Shown: piece after piece, positions 30,227 to 40,657 of the stretch
Position numbering within the stretch: position 1 is the first letter of the stretch
Layout: the number at the start of each line of letters is the position of its first letter
Assembly: GCA_934047225.1 (NCBI GenBank)
Contig: CAKOHE010000067.1
Span: forward strand, 152,954 to 216,953
Source of the DNA: Ypsolopha sequella
Lineage: Eukaryota; Arthropoda; Insecta; Lepidoptera; Ypsolophidae
Direction: 5' to 3'
DNA: 64,000 bases
Position numbers and translations under genes: made by a program
Notes under the pieces: generated by a model
Database searches by the model: none
Told to the model about the DNA's origin: nothing
The model's input: the letters and a program-made list of their open reading frames with translations, nothing else

Positions 30227-31077
30227 ATGCTTTTCACAGGAGCAATATATTCCTGGCGATTTTCGCTAAGCAAAGTAAGTATTGGTTGTGTCAGTAGGAA
30301 AAGTTGCTCGGGTTTGATTGTTCCAAAACGATCTCATTTGTGGTTTTGGAACCAGCATTGAGCTCTCAGAATAAGGAATACAAATTTGTATTCCTTATTC
30401 TGAGGTATTTATGTGAACGAAAAATTGACCTTAGGTCTGACTTTCTAGTTATAAATTTGATAAAGAAAAGTTCTGAATCAATAAATGTGAAAAAAATCCT
30501 TTTAACATTTCTAAGGGGGTTATCTAAGTATCTGCTTAAATTCAAATTGCTATAAACTCCCCTGTCCACATTAGATAACTATAATATGCACATGCCACAG
30601 ATCACTGCCATTTCATTTTTTGTTTCAGAAACAAGTAGCACAATTTGCAAAAGTTGTAAGTCGTGTGTGGGAAATCATATCTAAAGAGAGAGAAAACTGG
30701 GAAGGAGAATCTATGCGAGCTTCAGGTATGTTTTAAAAAATGTATTATTTATCTATCCAAACAAAACAGTGTAAAAAGTTTACATGACCTGTAAATAAAG
30801 ATGTAGAACTTCTTTCTAAATGTTTTTTCCTCATCCAGGGATCCAGCCGACACACAACCTAACAGACACCCATGCTCTAGTAACAGCTGTAGGAACAGGA
30901 AAGGGCCTACGACCTGGCATGCCTCAAATGCCACCCGGAGTAGGGGGCCAAGGAGTTATGGGGCCCAGAGGTCCATCACCGCAGATGGGTCCTTCAGCAT
31001 CCACAATACCTAAAGCTCCGTCTACTATCAAGACCAACATCAAGGCTGCCAATCAAATTCATCCTTATCAGAGATAG
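30227..31077 (+). CDS. Three-exon gene, 127-aa protein of unknown function
   Basis: Exons 30227-30274 (16 codons, donor GTAAGT), 30629-30725 (acceptor TTGTTTCAG, donor GTATGT) and 30839-31077 (acceptor TCCTCATCCAG, stop TAG). Phases agree and the sum is 384 nt. Exon 1 reads MLFTGAIYSWRFSLSK. Exon 2 is a basic/acidic helix KQVAQFAKVVSRVWEIISKE followed by NWEGESMRAS. Exon 3 is a G/P/M-rich tail (LRPGMPQMPPGVGGQGVMGP) ending ANQIHPYQR. An AATAAA at 31119-31124 follows. No family was recognised. The start may instead be an internal part of a longer gene with exons further left; exons 2 and 3 are well supported, exon 1 less so. Confidence 0.68.
30365..30404. repeat. Perfect 40-bp palindrome in intron 1
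   Basis: CTCAGAATAAGGAATACAAA is followed directly by its exact inverse TTTGTATTCCTTATTCTGAG, without spacer. It lies between exons 1 and 2 of the 127-aa gene. It is unlike the MITE families named here. Confidence 0.95.
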
Positions 31078-31118
31078 TTTTAATTTATTAAGTAACGTAT
31101 TTATTAAATATAAGAATC

Positions 31119-31124
31119 AATAAA
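31119..31124 (+). terminator. Poly(A) signal AATAAA
   Basis: The canonical hexamer is 42 bases after the stop codon of the gene ending at 31077, within T/A-rich sequence, and supports that stop as the true 3' end. Confidence 0.65.
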
Positions 31125-31217
31125 CAAAATTCTAAATCATTTACACAACTAATAAATTTTCTGACCCCTAAACTTCGTACGGGTAGGCCGCGGGAAAAAT
31201 ATTCTTGCAATGTGTGC

Positions 31218-31728
31218 CTTTTAGACGAAGAGCTAGCGACCAAATCGGTCATGTGGCTTCAGCTGTGTTGAAACTCCGTTAGCTAGGTACTTCCCTGGAC
31301 AACCTTTTCCGATAATCTTCGTGCTGGCAGGTCGCGGGCGGTGGGTGCGGGTGTAGTGGGGTGGGGAAAAAAATGTGGGCTCAGCGACTTTATTTTTTTT
31401 TTCAAACAGTTGTACTGTACTCCCTGTGCACCCAAAAAAAATTTTAAATCGATCGGGTGGTGGGAAGGGGTTGCCAGCGTTAATTAAAAGTACCAAAATA
31501 ATAATAATTTTCATGTGGGCTCAGATATCAGCCGGCGAACGCGTCAGCGCGCTCACGGCTCACGGCGACTTGGTAATTTTAATTAACGCTGGCAACCCCT
31601 TCCCACCACCCGATCGATTAAATTTTTTTTTTTGGGTGTACAGGGAGTACTGAGCAACTGTTTGAAAAAAAAAATAAAGTCGCTGAGCCCACATTTTTTT
31701 CCATGACCGATTTGGTCGCTAGCTTTTC
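31218..31728. mobile_element. Large inverted repeat (snapback element)
   Basis: GCTAGCGACCAAATCGGTCATG at 31221 is inverted at about 31708-31728. Both arms continue with AATGTGGGCTCAGCGACTTT, the T-run, CTCCCTGT.CACCC and CGATCGGGTGGTGGGAAGGG, up to GCCAGCGTTAATTAAAA. The left arm has about 120 extra bases after GGTCATG (31243-31362). The loop (31490-31575) includes TCAGCCGGCGAACGCGTCAG. Arms are about 150 bp and nearly identical, so formation is recent or kept by copying. No gene inside. Confidence 0.85.
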
Positions 31729-31790
31729 GACTATTTCTAACAAAGTACTTTTTTCAAAACAAAGCAAGACAGTAACTACAGAAGTACGGA

Positions 31791-31885
31791 GGAGATCACA
31801 TCAAGCCATACACATTGGACTTCGTACCTATCTTATATCCATCACTATAAGGGCTAATATAGTACATAGCTTGATGTGATCTCCA
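31791..31885. repeat. 16-bp inverted repeat, 63-bp loop
   Basis: GGAGATCACATCAAGC (31791) and GCTTGATGTGATCTCC (31870) are exact inverses. They may be the inner part of a small MITE. The following text (AATAATGCGCATAGGAATC at 31898) also occurs at 18388 after a TTAA element. Confidence 0.65.
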
Positions 31886-32174
31886 CTGTACCATACAAAT
31901 AATGCGCATAGGAATCATCGCAACTCTGCGGTAAAGGTCGTATTTCCTTACGCTTTCAAAATAGTGCACTTCCGATCAGTCAGCTATAGATTATCATGCG
32001 CCAGCGCATTATACCTTGTGGCAGTATTGTACTATCTGTGCTGTGGCAGATCTGGACAAGTCAGTCGGTTCGGGCCAGTACAAAAGGCGTACGTGAAGAA
32101 GCTCCGAGAATGTCCGCCATTTGTACTGAGCTGTTGTAAGTTGTGAAATTTGTACGATAGGTCGGAACTAAACA

Positions 32175-32336
32175 ATTGGTATCGATTCGGCATAACACGT
32201 CTTAACTTATTTGACAGGACTAACCTTATTTTAAGCGTTTTTTTCTCTCTTTATCGAAAAGACAAGGACAGAACGCTTAAATTAAGTATAGTCCTGTCAA
32301 ATAAGTTAAGATGAGCTTCACCGAATTGGTACCAAT
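32175..32336. mobile_element. Palindromic MITE B, complete copy
   Basis: The left end ATTGGTATCGATTCGGC and the right end (inverted) ATTGGTACCAATTCGGTG. Arms go on with ACTTATTTGACAGGACTA and AAGCGTT on both sides, leaving a loop of about 30 bp with TTTATCGAAAAGACAAGG. The whole 162 bp folds into one hairpin. Other copies: 39919-40072 (full), 17289-17393 (half), and a diverged one near 51748-51870. Confidence 0.88.
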
Positions 32337-32689
32337 GCATTCCGTTTCGCAAGTCGGTCCCGTCCATCATCATAATAATCAAACATTTATTATTATTAAA
32401 ACAAAAAACACCATTGTGATTAGTAATTAGTTATTTATTTTTAATTAAATTCATACATAAATTAATAGCTAGCTAGCATTCTATTAACCTAACAAATAAT
32501 GTGTGTGTGAATGCAATCACATTGCGTTTTGAAACAGCATTAAAACATTGAGCCCTGTACGAACATAAAACGTAATGTTGACTCTTTGATACACTTGGTA
32601 AGCTTATATTAGATAGAAGAAAGTAATACTTCAACAAAGGGTGTGCGGGTGTTGCTAGTTGATCGTGCTTATCTGAAACAAATTATTTT
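32337..32689. other. Non-coding stretch, nothing recognised
   Basis: AT-rich sequence between a MITE and the TTAAGG repeat. No gene or repeat end was recognised. Confidence 0.3.
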
Positions 32690-33029
32690 TACAGTTAAGG
32701 CGATATGTAAAAGTTTTAGCGTCCCTGTTACTCCATACGCGAAAAAACACTCAGTGCGAGAGGAACGGACTCGTGGAAAAGTAGCAAAAAGTCGTTTTTT
32801 TATTAATATAAAATGTACTAAAAACGCTATCAAAATTTCGTTTAACCAGGTCCTAGATACTGTTAAAAGCCATCTAATAAAATATAATTGCAGTCCATAT
32901 GTCATTCTAAATTCTCAAACCAGGAGAATTGGTGTCGATAAAGACCTCATTTCAATTAGATCCCTAGAGAAAGATTCCAAAAATAATATACAATTTTATC
33001 AAAATTATACATTATTTACCGAAGTAGAT
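32690..33029. repeat. TTAAGG-end dispersed repeat, copy 2, cut by the BEL element
   Basis: It starts AGTTAAGGCGATATG and follows the order of the copy at 10183-10790 (TTTAGCGTCCCTGTTACTCC, TTAACCAGGTCCTAGATACT, CCTCATTTCAATTAGATCCC). The BEL/Pao element enters at 33030 after the target TAGAT. Confidence 0.7.
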
Positions 33030-33298
33030 TGTTAACGCCTTGCATGTGTGCGTACATGACCTACACACATGCACACGGCGAGATAACGGGTTCCCAGCTC
33101 GGCGGCGACGCTGCCGCCATTGCCGGCTGTTACTTCGTTCACTTCACCTTCGCATACGGTACCTGGTGCACACGCACGACACTATCCTTTGTAATATCAT
33201 TTTGTAATATCAATAAATTAGTAAACATCGAAGGAGTTCTTCTTTACCACCGCATTCCACGACCGAGTCTCCACACCATAAACGCCCAGTTCTTAACA
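33030..33298 (+). repeat. 5' LTR of the BEL/Pao element
   Basis: It begins TGTTAACGCC and ends TTCTTAACA (TG...CA borders). AATAAA (33213-33218, in ATCAATAAATTAG) could be the polyadenylation signal. No base difference from the 3' LTR was found on reading. Confidence 0.95.
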
Positions 33299-33317
33299 TT
33301 GGTCCTTCGAGTCGAAC
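33299..33317 (+). promoter_or_regulatory. Probable tRNA primer-binding site
   Basis: TTGGTCCTTCGAGTCGAAC directly follows the 5' LTR, where the minus-strand primer binds. It resembles the complement of a tRNA 3' end with T-arm (TTCGAGTC). The tRNA species was not determined. Confidence 0.6.
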
Positions 33318-34282
33318 ATTGGCCTCCAGAGCTGGCGAAACAAGAACAAAGGAAACGCGACGTGGTGACATCGAGCCGCCATTACGTGGAACATTGCCGA
33401 GAAGATTATTTTCTACGAATTTGTGTTCAAACATTAAACACCGTACATAGTGAAGCAACTTGAAGAAATCATTACTTCATAACATTATAAAGGATTGCAG
33501 TGAGCTATTGGAGAATCACACATATTTCAAAGGGTATTCTACTAGAAGACCTGGAGGGTATCGTTATTGTGAGTTCGTTCCAATTTTACCTTTATTACCT
33601 ATCATTTATTCATTACTCATCCATGAGTAAAAATCAGCAATAATCTGATTACCTATACATTGCCATTATCTTTGTGGTTAAAACATACATAAGTCGCACT
33701 TTATAAGCGAAATACAAACATTATTGCTAATTCTTGTAACCTACTTGCAAGTTACAATAAAAAACATTAAAACCCATTTATTTCATTATAGGCTTATTGC
33801 CTTAGAATTGCCAAATTACCGTTAAGCTAAATTCATTATAGCTACATACCTACTCGGGTATTTATCTTCAAAATCTATAATTTCAGAGATTCTTGGGTGA
33901 TAGTTTCAGCGGTCTGTGTGTGAACTGTGTTTATGTTGTGTTAATCGTAGCAATTGTTTTACATAAATTCCAGCTAACTGCTTTGTTACTGCGTGTCGCT
34001 GCGCCCGCAGGCCACGCAGCCGCTGCTTGCCGCCGCGACCATCTACCTCAAACCGGTTTTGCATACACGGCTTGCGGAACGCTTTTGAATGCGCACGGCT
34101 TTTATCGACATTACTGCACGCTCACTTCGCTTCATTGTTTAAAATTTAAGTATCTTTCTTATTTTTCTTCTTAAAAGTTTTTATTTCTGTATAATCGTGT
34201 CATTCTATTACATAGCAGTTTACACTACAGTAACACGACGCGCAATAAGTGAGTACCTATTGTTACTGGCTGTACTAACATA

Positions 34283-37200
34283 ATGGACATAAAAACATTG
34301 ATTAAAAAGCGAGCTTCCTTTAAAAGTAAAGTAACTCAATTCAGAAGTTACTTAGAACCAATAGAATCATGTCAAAGGTTAAACGGACTTCAAATCAACG
34401 AACTTACTATTCGGTTATCTAAAATCGATGAACTTTACACCGATTATGATACGGTACAGTCTGAAATAGAAAATCTGTGTGAAATTCCAGATGAGCAGTT
34501 CGCAGAGCGCGAAACGTTCGAGACCCTGTACTTCAAGGCCGTCGCCGTCGCCCGAGAGTTGTTGGCGCGGCACGAGCAATCCGTTGCCAGCGACGACGGC
34601 TCCGGATCGGTCACAGGTTCTTGTACTGCACATGGAGGTACCAAAAATATTAAACTTCCTACCATACACTTGCCTTCCTTTTCGGGCCAATATCATGACT
34701 GGTTAGAATTCCGTGACACATTTAACTCGCTCATACACTTAGACACGTCTATACCTAAAATCAATAAATTTCATTACTTGCGTGCTGCTTTGAAAGATAG
34801 TGCAGCTTTGATCATACGCTCGCTTGACTTTTCAGCTGAAAATTACGATGTAGCTTGGGAACTTCTTTGCGACCGCTACAATAATAAAAGGCTACTCGTT
34901 AACAATCATGTTCATGCGATTTTTAAACTTGAAATAATAGCTAAAGAATGTTCTACTGCATTAAGAAATATTATCGATACTTTAAATCGAAATCTTAGAG
35001 CTTTAAAGACGCTTAAATTACCCACGGAGCACTGGGATGTACTTATTATACATATCATTTCAACGAAGCTAGATTCCGTTACAAGTCGTGAGTGGGAAAC
35101 TTACCGTAATACCCTGAAAGACCTACCTACACTCGACAACCTTATCGAGTTCTTAAAGAACCGGTCTGATTTATTGGAAACCATGGAGGAAGCCCACGTG
35201 AAACGTAGACACAGTGACGTCACATATAATCGTCACAAGTCGTTAGTCGTAAGCTCTGCCTCCCAATCACATTCTCAATCTTCTGCCGCAAACAAATCAT
35301 TTGTTTGCCCATTATGTAAAAATAACCATGCGATATATCGTTGTTCAAAATTCAAAGCGTTTACGTTAGAAACTAAAATTCAAAAGGCTAAAATCCTTAA
35401 ATTATGCCTAAACTGTCTGCGCCAAGGACATACAGCTAGTAACTGCAGAATAGGGCCGTGCCGGTTATGCAATAAATACATGAATAGTTTGTTACATAAT
35501 CATGACTCACCTTTAGCCATACTTACCACGCAGCCTGCCAACAATGTAGTCCTGTGTGCTGCATCACCGCCGCCGCCGTCGTCGTTGCAGATGTTGTCAC
35601 CGCAGATACAATCTGAAACTCAAACCACTCAAACTGTTAGTAACGCTTCAAATAATAATATCGCTTTATCAGCTATACATAAAAGCTGTGTTCTGTTATC
35701 TACAGCTTTAATACAAGTCAAGGACCTTGATGGTAAAAATCATACAATACGTACCCTCCTAGATAATGGGTCGACTTCCAGCTTCATTTCAGAGAGCTTA
35801 TGTGCAAAGCTCAAACTGCCAACCTCTTCAACATCATCATTAGTTGAAGGATTGAATTCCCAAACTTCTCGTTTGTCTAAAAACTGTGATGTCATGATAT
35901 CATCACTTCTTAATTCATACAAAGAAAATGTTCAATGCTTTGTTGTTCCTCGTATCACACAGATGTTGCCTACCGTGCAAGTGGATTATGAGTCATTAAA
36001 CATACCAAAACACGTAACTTTAGCTGATCCAACTTTTTACTGCCCATCTGAAGTAGATATGCTTCTCGGAGCTGACATCTTCTGGAGCGTACTTAGCTCT
36101 AGAAATATTTCATTAGGCAAAAACAAACCAGTTTTGAGTAAAACCAAATTTGGTTGGTTGATTTCCGGTATTGCACAGACACAACAAGATTCTAATACAG
36201 TCCATTGCAATCATGCTTTATTATCACATGATGATCATATTGACGGTCAACTTGACAAGTTTTTTGAATTTGAGTCTGTTCCTTCATATAAACAACAATC
36301 TAAAGAAGAGCAAATGTGTGAAAAACACTTTACAGATCATGTAATACGTGAGTCAGATGGTCGTTTTGTCGTTACGATTCCGTTAAAGGAATCTCCTGCA
36401 ATACTTGGTGATTCTTATCAGCAAGCCTTATCTAGGTTTCTCTCCTTAGAACGTAGGTTCACCAAAGATCCAATATTTAAAGCGCAATATTGCGAATTCA
36501 TAAGAGAATACATTACCTTAGGTCATATGACCGAGAATAAAACTCCTGAAAATGATACATATTCTTACTTATTACCTCATCATGGGGTCCTCCGTGAAAC
36601 AAGCTTGTCCACTCGTTTACGTGTCGTTTTTGACGCATCGGCAGTGGCGACACCTCGCGGCGACGCGACTTCCGGTTTGTCTTTTAATAATATCCAAATG
36701 GTTGGACCTACTGTGCAGGACGATCTGATGAGTATTTTAATAAGACTGCGTCAACATAAATATGTAGCCACTGCGGACGTAGAAAAAATGTACCGTATGG
36801 TTAAGGTTACGGAGGAACAACGTGTACTGCAGCAGATATTGTGGCGTTTTGAGCCTCACGAAGAACTTAAACAATACAAACTTAGTACCGTGACTTATGG
36901 TACCGCTTCGGCTCCCTACCTCGCTACAAGATGCCTAAAACAATTAGGCATGGATTGTTCTGACAAAGCAGTCGCTGAAGTTATTCAGCACGATTTTTAC
37001 GTCGATGATCTCATAACAGGAGCTTCATCTGAACGTGAGTTAATAGACATTTGTAAAGGTGTCATAAAACAATTAGAAGGTGGTCAGTTCCATTTGCGAA
37101 AATGGCATTCTAATCATCCGTATATAATAAATAAAATCATTAGGGAAAATAGCGATGACAGCTTACTTAATCTCAGTGGGAACGAATTTTCCAAAACTTT

Positions 37201-39589
37201 AGGTTTACTTTGGTCTTGCAAAGAGGACATGCTGCTGTTTTCAGTAAACATTGCAGATAAATCAAACATTACTAAACGTCACATACTTTCCATTATGTCA
37301 CAAGTTTTTGACCCCTTAGGTTTGATTAACCCATGCATACTTACGGCAAAAACAATTTTACAGAAGTTATGGTCATCCAAAACTACATGGGACGAAACAG
37401 TTTCTTCTGAAATTAAAAATACCTGGACAAAATTCACTACATCATTACTTTACATAAACAATATAAAAATTCCAAGATATGTACTTACCGATTATCCCTT
37501 AGTAATCGAGATCCATGCATTTAGTGATGCATCCACTGAAGCATATTCCGCATGTGTTTACATAAGGTCCATTTCAAATAAGCACAATGTAACAGTTCAA
37601 CTCATTGCCGCGAAGAGTCGAGTAGCTCCTTTGAAACCAGCTACCACCCCTCGTTTGGAGTTGTCCGGTGCCCTGTTGGCCGTAAGGTTAACAGAAAAGG
37701 TAAAATGTTCATTAAGGTTAAAAATGAAAGGCTGTACTTACTGGTGTGACTCCACTATAGTTCTTGGCTGGATAAAATCACCTAAATGTCACTTATTAAA
37801 ACCGTTTGTTTTTAACAGAATACAAGAAATTCATAACATGTCAGAACCAAAAATGTGGCGTTATGTACCTACAAAATTAAATCCCGCTGACATCGGATCA
37901 CGTGGTGCAGATGCAAGAGAATTAGAAAATTGTAGTTTGTGGTGGTCGGGTCCATCGTTTCTATCGCAAAATGAATCACACTGGCCGACTCAACCGATAC
38001 GTACAAAGGAAGCTGATTTGCCAGAATTTAAGGTACAGTGCCACTTAACAGTAGACCAAAATGATCATTTTTCCTATTATTCTGAAGTAATAAAGCGTTT
38101 TTCCAATTTAGGAAAATTACAAAGAGTGATAGCCTACGTACAACGATTTATACATAATTGCCTTCACCCGCAAGATAAACACATAGGATATTTAAAAATA
38201 AATGAGCTTAATTCATCTTTAAATTCACTTTGCAATTTTGCACAGCGAGAAAGTTTTCCAAAGGAATACAACTTATTAAAAAATAGTAAACACTTACCTG
38301 CTAAAAACAAATTAATAAACTTAAATCCGTTTTTTGACACCAGCAACAATTTGATGCGAGTTGGGGGCAGGTTATCCAACTCTTTTTATGACTATGATGC
38401 AAAACATCCTGTCCTGCTCCACTCGTCACATCACATTGCTACATTGATTTTTCGACATTATCATACATTGCTGATGCATTCTGGTCCACAACTGTTATTA
38501 GCAACCATCCGACATAAGTTTTGGATTGTTGGTGGTAGAAATCTGGCCAGAAAAATAGTACATGCGTGCGTTAAATGCTGTCGTTTTTCAGGTAAGGCTA
38601 GACAGCCGATAATGGGCAATCTCCCTGAACAACGTTTGCATGCCGATTTCCCATTCTCAAATACAATGGTAGATTATGGCGGACCAGTCATGATTTTGAA
38701 CCGAAAGGGTAGAGGTAGTAAATTAATTAAATCATATTTATGCATATTTGTATGCTTAGCAACAAAGGCAGTACACATTGAGCTTGTTACCGATCTGAGT
38801 AGTGAGACCTATTTAGCCGCCTTAAATAGATTCATAGCTCGCAGAGGCAAGCCCGCCAACATCTTCTCGGACAACGGGACGGCTTTTGTGGGCGCTTGCA
38901 ATGAATTATCAAAATTTTTAAAACTTAATTCAGATAATATAACCGGGAAAGCATCAAACATAGCCATTAACTTTAGGTTCTCGCCCGTGTATAGTCCGCA
39001 TTTCAATGGATTAATTGAGAGTGCAGTAAAGTCCGTGAAACATCACTTAAAGCGAATAGTTTCTCTAGCGAATTTAACGTATGAGGAAATGAATACAGTT
39101 CTAACACAAATCGAGGCCATTTTGAACTCAAGACCTCTCACTCCTATGTCATCTGATCCTTCAGATCTTATAGCCCTCACCCCATCCCACTTCTTAATTG
39201 GACGAACGTTAACGTCACTACCGTCACCACAAGTCGAAGATACTGTCGCCATGCATACTCTCTCACGTTATATGAGAATGCAACAATTGAAGGCCCATTT
39301 CTGGAATAGATTTTATAAGGAATACGTTGGAGAGTTACAGAAAAGACAGAAATGGCAAAAGCAAGGAGAACAGCTTAAGCTTGGTGAAATGGTGCTGATA
39401 AAAGACGACCGGCTGCCTCCAAATCAGTGGCTCCTGGGGCGAGTGACCGCCATACATCCCGGTTCTGATGGTGTGGCCCGTGTGGCCGATGTGATGACCA
39501 CTTCAGGAACCCTGCGACGAGCTTTCAACCGACTGTGTCCGCTGCCAGTGACAGAACAGAACTTCGTTCCTGGGGCGGCAACTTGTTAA
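34283..39589 (+). CDS. BEL/Pao gag-pol polyprotein, 1768 aa
   Basis: Residues 1-330 are Gag (helical start, then HDWLEFRDTFNSLIH and CDRYNNKRLLVNNH). Three zinc-knuckle-like motifs follow at about 341-410 (CPLC...H...C; CLNCLRQGHTASNC; CRLC...H). The aspartic protease is at about 491 (LLDNGSTSSF). RT catalytic box YVDDL is at about 905; RNase H begins about 1077 (FSDAS). The integrase HHCC finger is at about 1383-1436, with catalytic Asp in DYGGP (about 1463), Asp in FSDNGTAFVG (about 1529) and Glu in FNGLIESAVKS (about 1577). A C-terminal domain with GVARVADVMTTSG (about 1733) follows. No stop or frameshift; likely functional. The stop codon TAA lies in the 3' LTR (TGTTAA). Acts in the cytoplasm as capsid and RT, in the nucleus as integrase. 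Confidence 0.95.
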   Translation: MDIKTLIKKRASFKSKVTQFRSYLEPIESCQRLNGLQINELTIRLSKIDELYTDYDTVQSEIENLCEIPDEQFAERETFETLYFKAVAVARELLARHEQSVASDDGSGSVTGSCTAHGGTKNIKLPTIHLPSFSGQYHDWLEFRDTFNSLIHLDTSIPKINKFHYLRAALKDSAALIIRSLDFSAENYDVAWELLCDRYNNKRLLVNNHVHAIFKLEIIAKECSTALRNIIDTLNRNLRALKTLKLPTEHWDVLIIHIISTKLDSVTSREWETYRNTLKDLPTLDNLIEFLKNRSDLLETMEEAHVKRRHSDVTYNRHKSLVVSSASQSHSQSSAANKSFVCPLCKNNHAIYRCSKFKAFTLETKIQKAKILKLCLNCLRQGHTASNCRIGPCRLCNKYMNSLLHNHDSPLAILTTQPANNVVLCAASPPPPSSLQMLSPQIQSETQTTQTVSNASNNNIALSAIHKSCVLLSTALIQVKDLDGKNHTIRTLLDNGSTSSFISESLCAKLKLPTSSTSSLVEGLNSQTSRLSKNCDVMISSLLNSYKENVQCFVVPRITQMLPTVQVDYESLNIPKHVTLADPTFYCPSEVDMLLGADIFWSVLSSRNISLGKNKPVLSKTKFGWLISGIAQTQQDSNTVHCNHALLSHDDHIDGQLDKFFEFESVPSYKQQSKEEQMCEKHFTDHVIRESDGRFVVTIPLKESPAILGDSYQQALSRFLSLERRFTKDPIFKAQYCEFIREYITLGHMTENKTPENDTYSYLLPHHGVLRETSLSTRLRVVFDASAVATPRGDATSGLSFNNIQMVGPTVQDDLMSILIRLRQHKYVATADVEKMYRMVKVTEEQRVLQQILWRFEPHEELKQYKLSTVTYGTASAPYLATRCLKQLGMDCSDKAVAEVIQHDFYVDDLITGASSERELIDICKGVIKQLEGGQFHLRKWHSNHPYIINKIIRENSDDSLLNLSGNEFSKTLGLLWSCKEDMLLFSVNIADKSNITKRHILSIMSQVFDPLGLINPCILTAKTILQKLWSSKTTWDETVSSEIKNTWTKFTTSLLYINNIKIPRYVLTDYPLVIEIHAFSDASTEAYSACVYIRSISNKHNVTVQLIAAKSRVAPLKPATTPRLELSGALLAVRLTEKVKCSLRLKMKGCTYWCDSTIVLGWIKSPKCHLLKPFVFNRIQEIHNMSEPKMWRYVPTKLNPADIGSRGADARELENCSLWWSGPSFLSQNESHWPTQPIRTKEADLPEFKVQCHLTVDQNDHFSYYSEVIKRFSNLGKLQRVIAYVQRFIHNCLHPQDKHIGYLKINELNSSLNSLCNFAQRESFPKEYNLLKNSKHLPAKNKLINLNPFFDTSNNLMRVGGRLSNSFYDYDAKHPVLLHSSHHIATLIFRHYHTLLMHSGPQLLLATIRHKFWIVGGRNLARKIVHACVKCCRFSGKARQPIMGNLPEQRLHADFPFSNTMVDYGGPVMILNRKGRGSKLIKSYLCIFVCLATKAVHIELVTDLSSETYLAALNRFIARRGKPANIFSDNGTAFVGACNELSKFLKLNSDNITGKASNIAINFRFSPVYSPHFNGLIESAVKSVKHHLKRIVSLANLTYEEMNTVLTQIEAILNSRPLTPMSSDPSDLIALTPSHFLIGRTLTSLPSPQVEDTVAMHTLSRYMRMQQLKAHFWNRFYKEYVGELQKRQKWQKQGEQLKLGEMVLIKDDRLPPNQWLLGRVTAIHPGSDGVARVADVMTTSGTLRRAFNRLCPLPVTEQNFVPGAATC

Positions 39590-39852
39590 CGCCTTGCATG
39601 TGTGCGTACATGACCTACACACATGCACACGGCGAGATAACGGGTTCCCAGCTCGGCGGCGACGCTGCCGCCATTGCCGGCTGTTACTTCGTTCACTTCA
39701 CCTTCGCATACGGTACCTGGTGCACACGCACGACACTATCCTTTGTAATATCATTTTGTAATATCAATAAATTAGTAAACATCGAAGGAGTTCTTCTTTA
39801 CCACCGCATTCCACGACCGAGTCTCCACACCATAAACGCCCAGTTCTTAACA
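39584..39852 (+). repeat. 3' LTR of the BEL/Pao element
   Basis: Same 269 bp as the 5' LTR. The polypurine tract would be the short GGGGCGGCA just before it. The last two codons of the polyprotein (Cys, stop) use its first six bases. Confidence 0.95.
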
Positions 39853-39918
39853 TAGATATAGAAGTTCTAAAAGTGTCAATTTTTTTCCTTAGCGCCTTAA
39901 GAACCAAAACAAACACAC

Positions 39919-40072
39919 ATTTGCGTTGATTCGGAACTTATTTGACAGGACTAACCTTATTTTAAGCGTCCTGTCTTTTTCTTTCGTTATCGAAAAGATA
40001 AGGACAGAACGCTCAAATTAAGTTTAGTCCTGTCAAATAAGTTAAGATGTGCTACACCGAATCGACACCAAT
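39919..40072. mobile_element. Palindromic MITE B, second full copy
   Basis: Arms with ACTTATTTGACAGGACTA and inverted TAGTCCTGTCAAATAAGT, loop TTATCGAAAAGATAAGGACA, right end CGAATCGACACCAAT. It lies 60 bp after the BEL element. Confidence 0.85.
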
Positions 40073-40076
40073 ACGC

Positions 40077-40190
40077 CTGATTTTAAAGGCTTTAATTTTA
40101 GTGCTATCAAAACTAAAACTTCTTCATTGCAAAATAGTACTCAATAAAAGCTAAATTTACCTTGCAAATTTTTAGTTTTGAGACACCAAC
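40077..40190. mobile_element. MITE C copy (diverged)
   Basis: It contains AAAGGCTTTAATTTTAGTGC and, inverted, TTTTTAGTTTTGAGACACC, the arm pattern of the better copy at 51582-51744. Confidence 0.55.
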
Positions 40191-40657
40191 TTAAAAGCGT
40201 GTTTCAAGTTGGTATGTCTATTCATTTGCAACGTAATGCATAAAATAACGAAATTTTGGCGGAAAAGCCTAACTGACATTAAACTATGTTCGGGAATTGC
40301 CATAAACCACATTTATGTAGGGGGTTCTTATGGAAACACGCGTATATCTTTAAACTTTTATTTTAATTCTTTAATTCGACAAAACAAAACTCATCATCAC
40401 CTATCCGTCCGCGTCTCTATCTATCTCTCTCTCTCTCTCATCCTCTTTCTCTTTCTTAAAAAAAAAAACGATAGCCAACTTAACAATAATAGTAAAAATT
40501 ATAACAACATGCCAACATGAACTACGATGGCGCGAAAATATAAACGGCTGGGGAGTGAGTGGCCCTAACCTACATTTATTTAATATATTTAATTCAAAAA
40601 TAAGAAGAACAATCAAGTTGTGCATTTTGCACCGAACTCTACTCGATTCCCGTTAAT

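Larger units (their letters stand above)
33030..39852 (+). mobile_element. Complete BEL/Pao LTR retrotransposon
   Basis: It has two 269-bp LTRs that read as identical, a 5-bp target duplication TAGAT (33025-33029 and 39853-39857), a 985-bp leader and one ORF of 1768 codons. Order protease, RT, RNase H, integrase with D,D,E and a C-terminal domain after it is that of BEL/Pao. There is no envelope gene. Identical LTRs and an unbroken ORF indicate very recent insertion. It sits inside an older TTAAGG repeat. Confidence 0.95.

Noticed and set aside
33893..34174. Extra gene in the BEL leader
   Set aside because: A short frame with no motif, located between the primer-binding site and Gag; treated as leader.
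34283..39589. Endogenous retrovirus with envelope
   Set aside because: The ORF order is BEL/Pao, and no envelope-type frame follows integrase; the 3' LTR starts at once.
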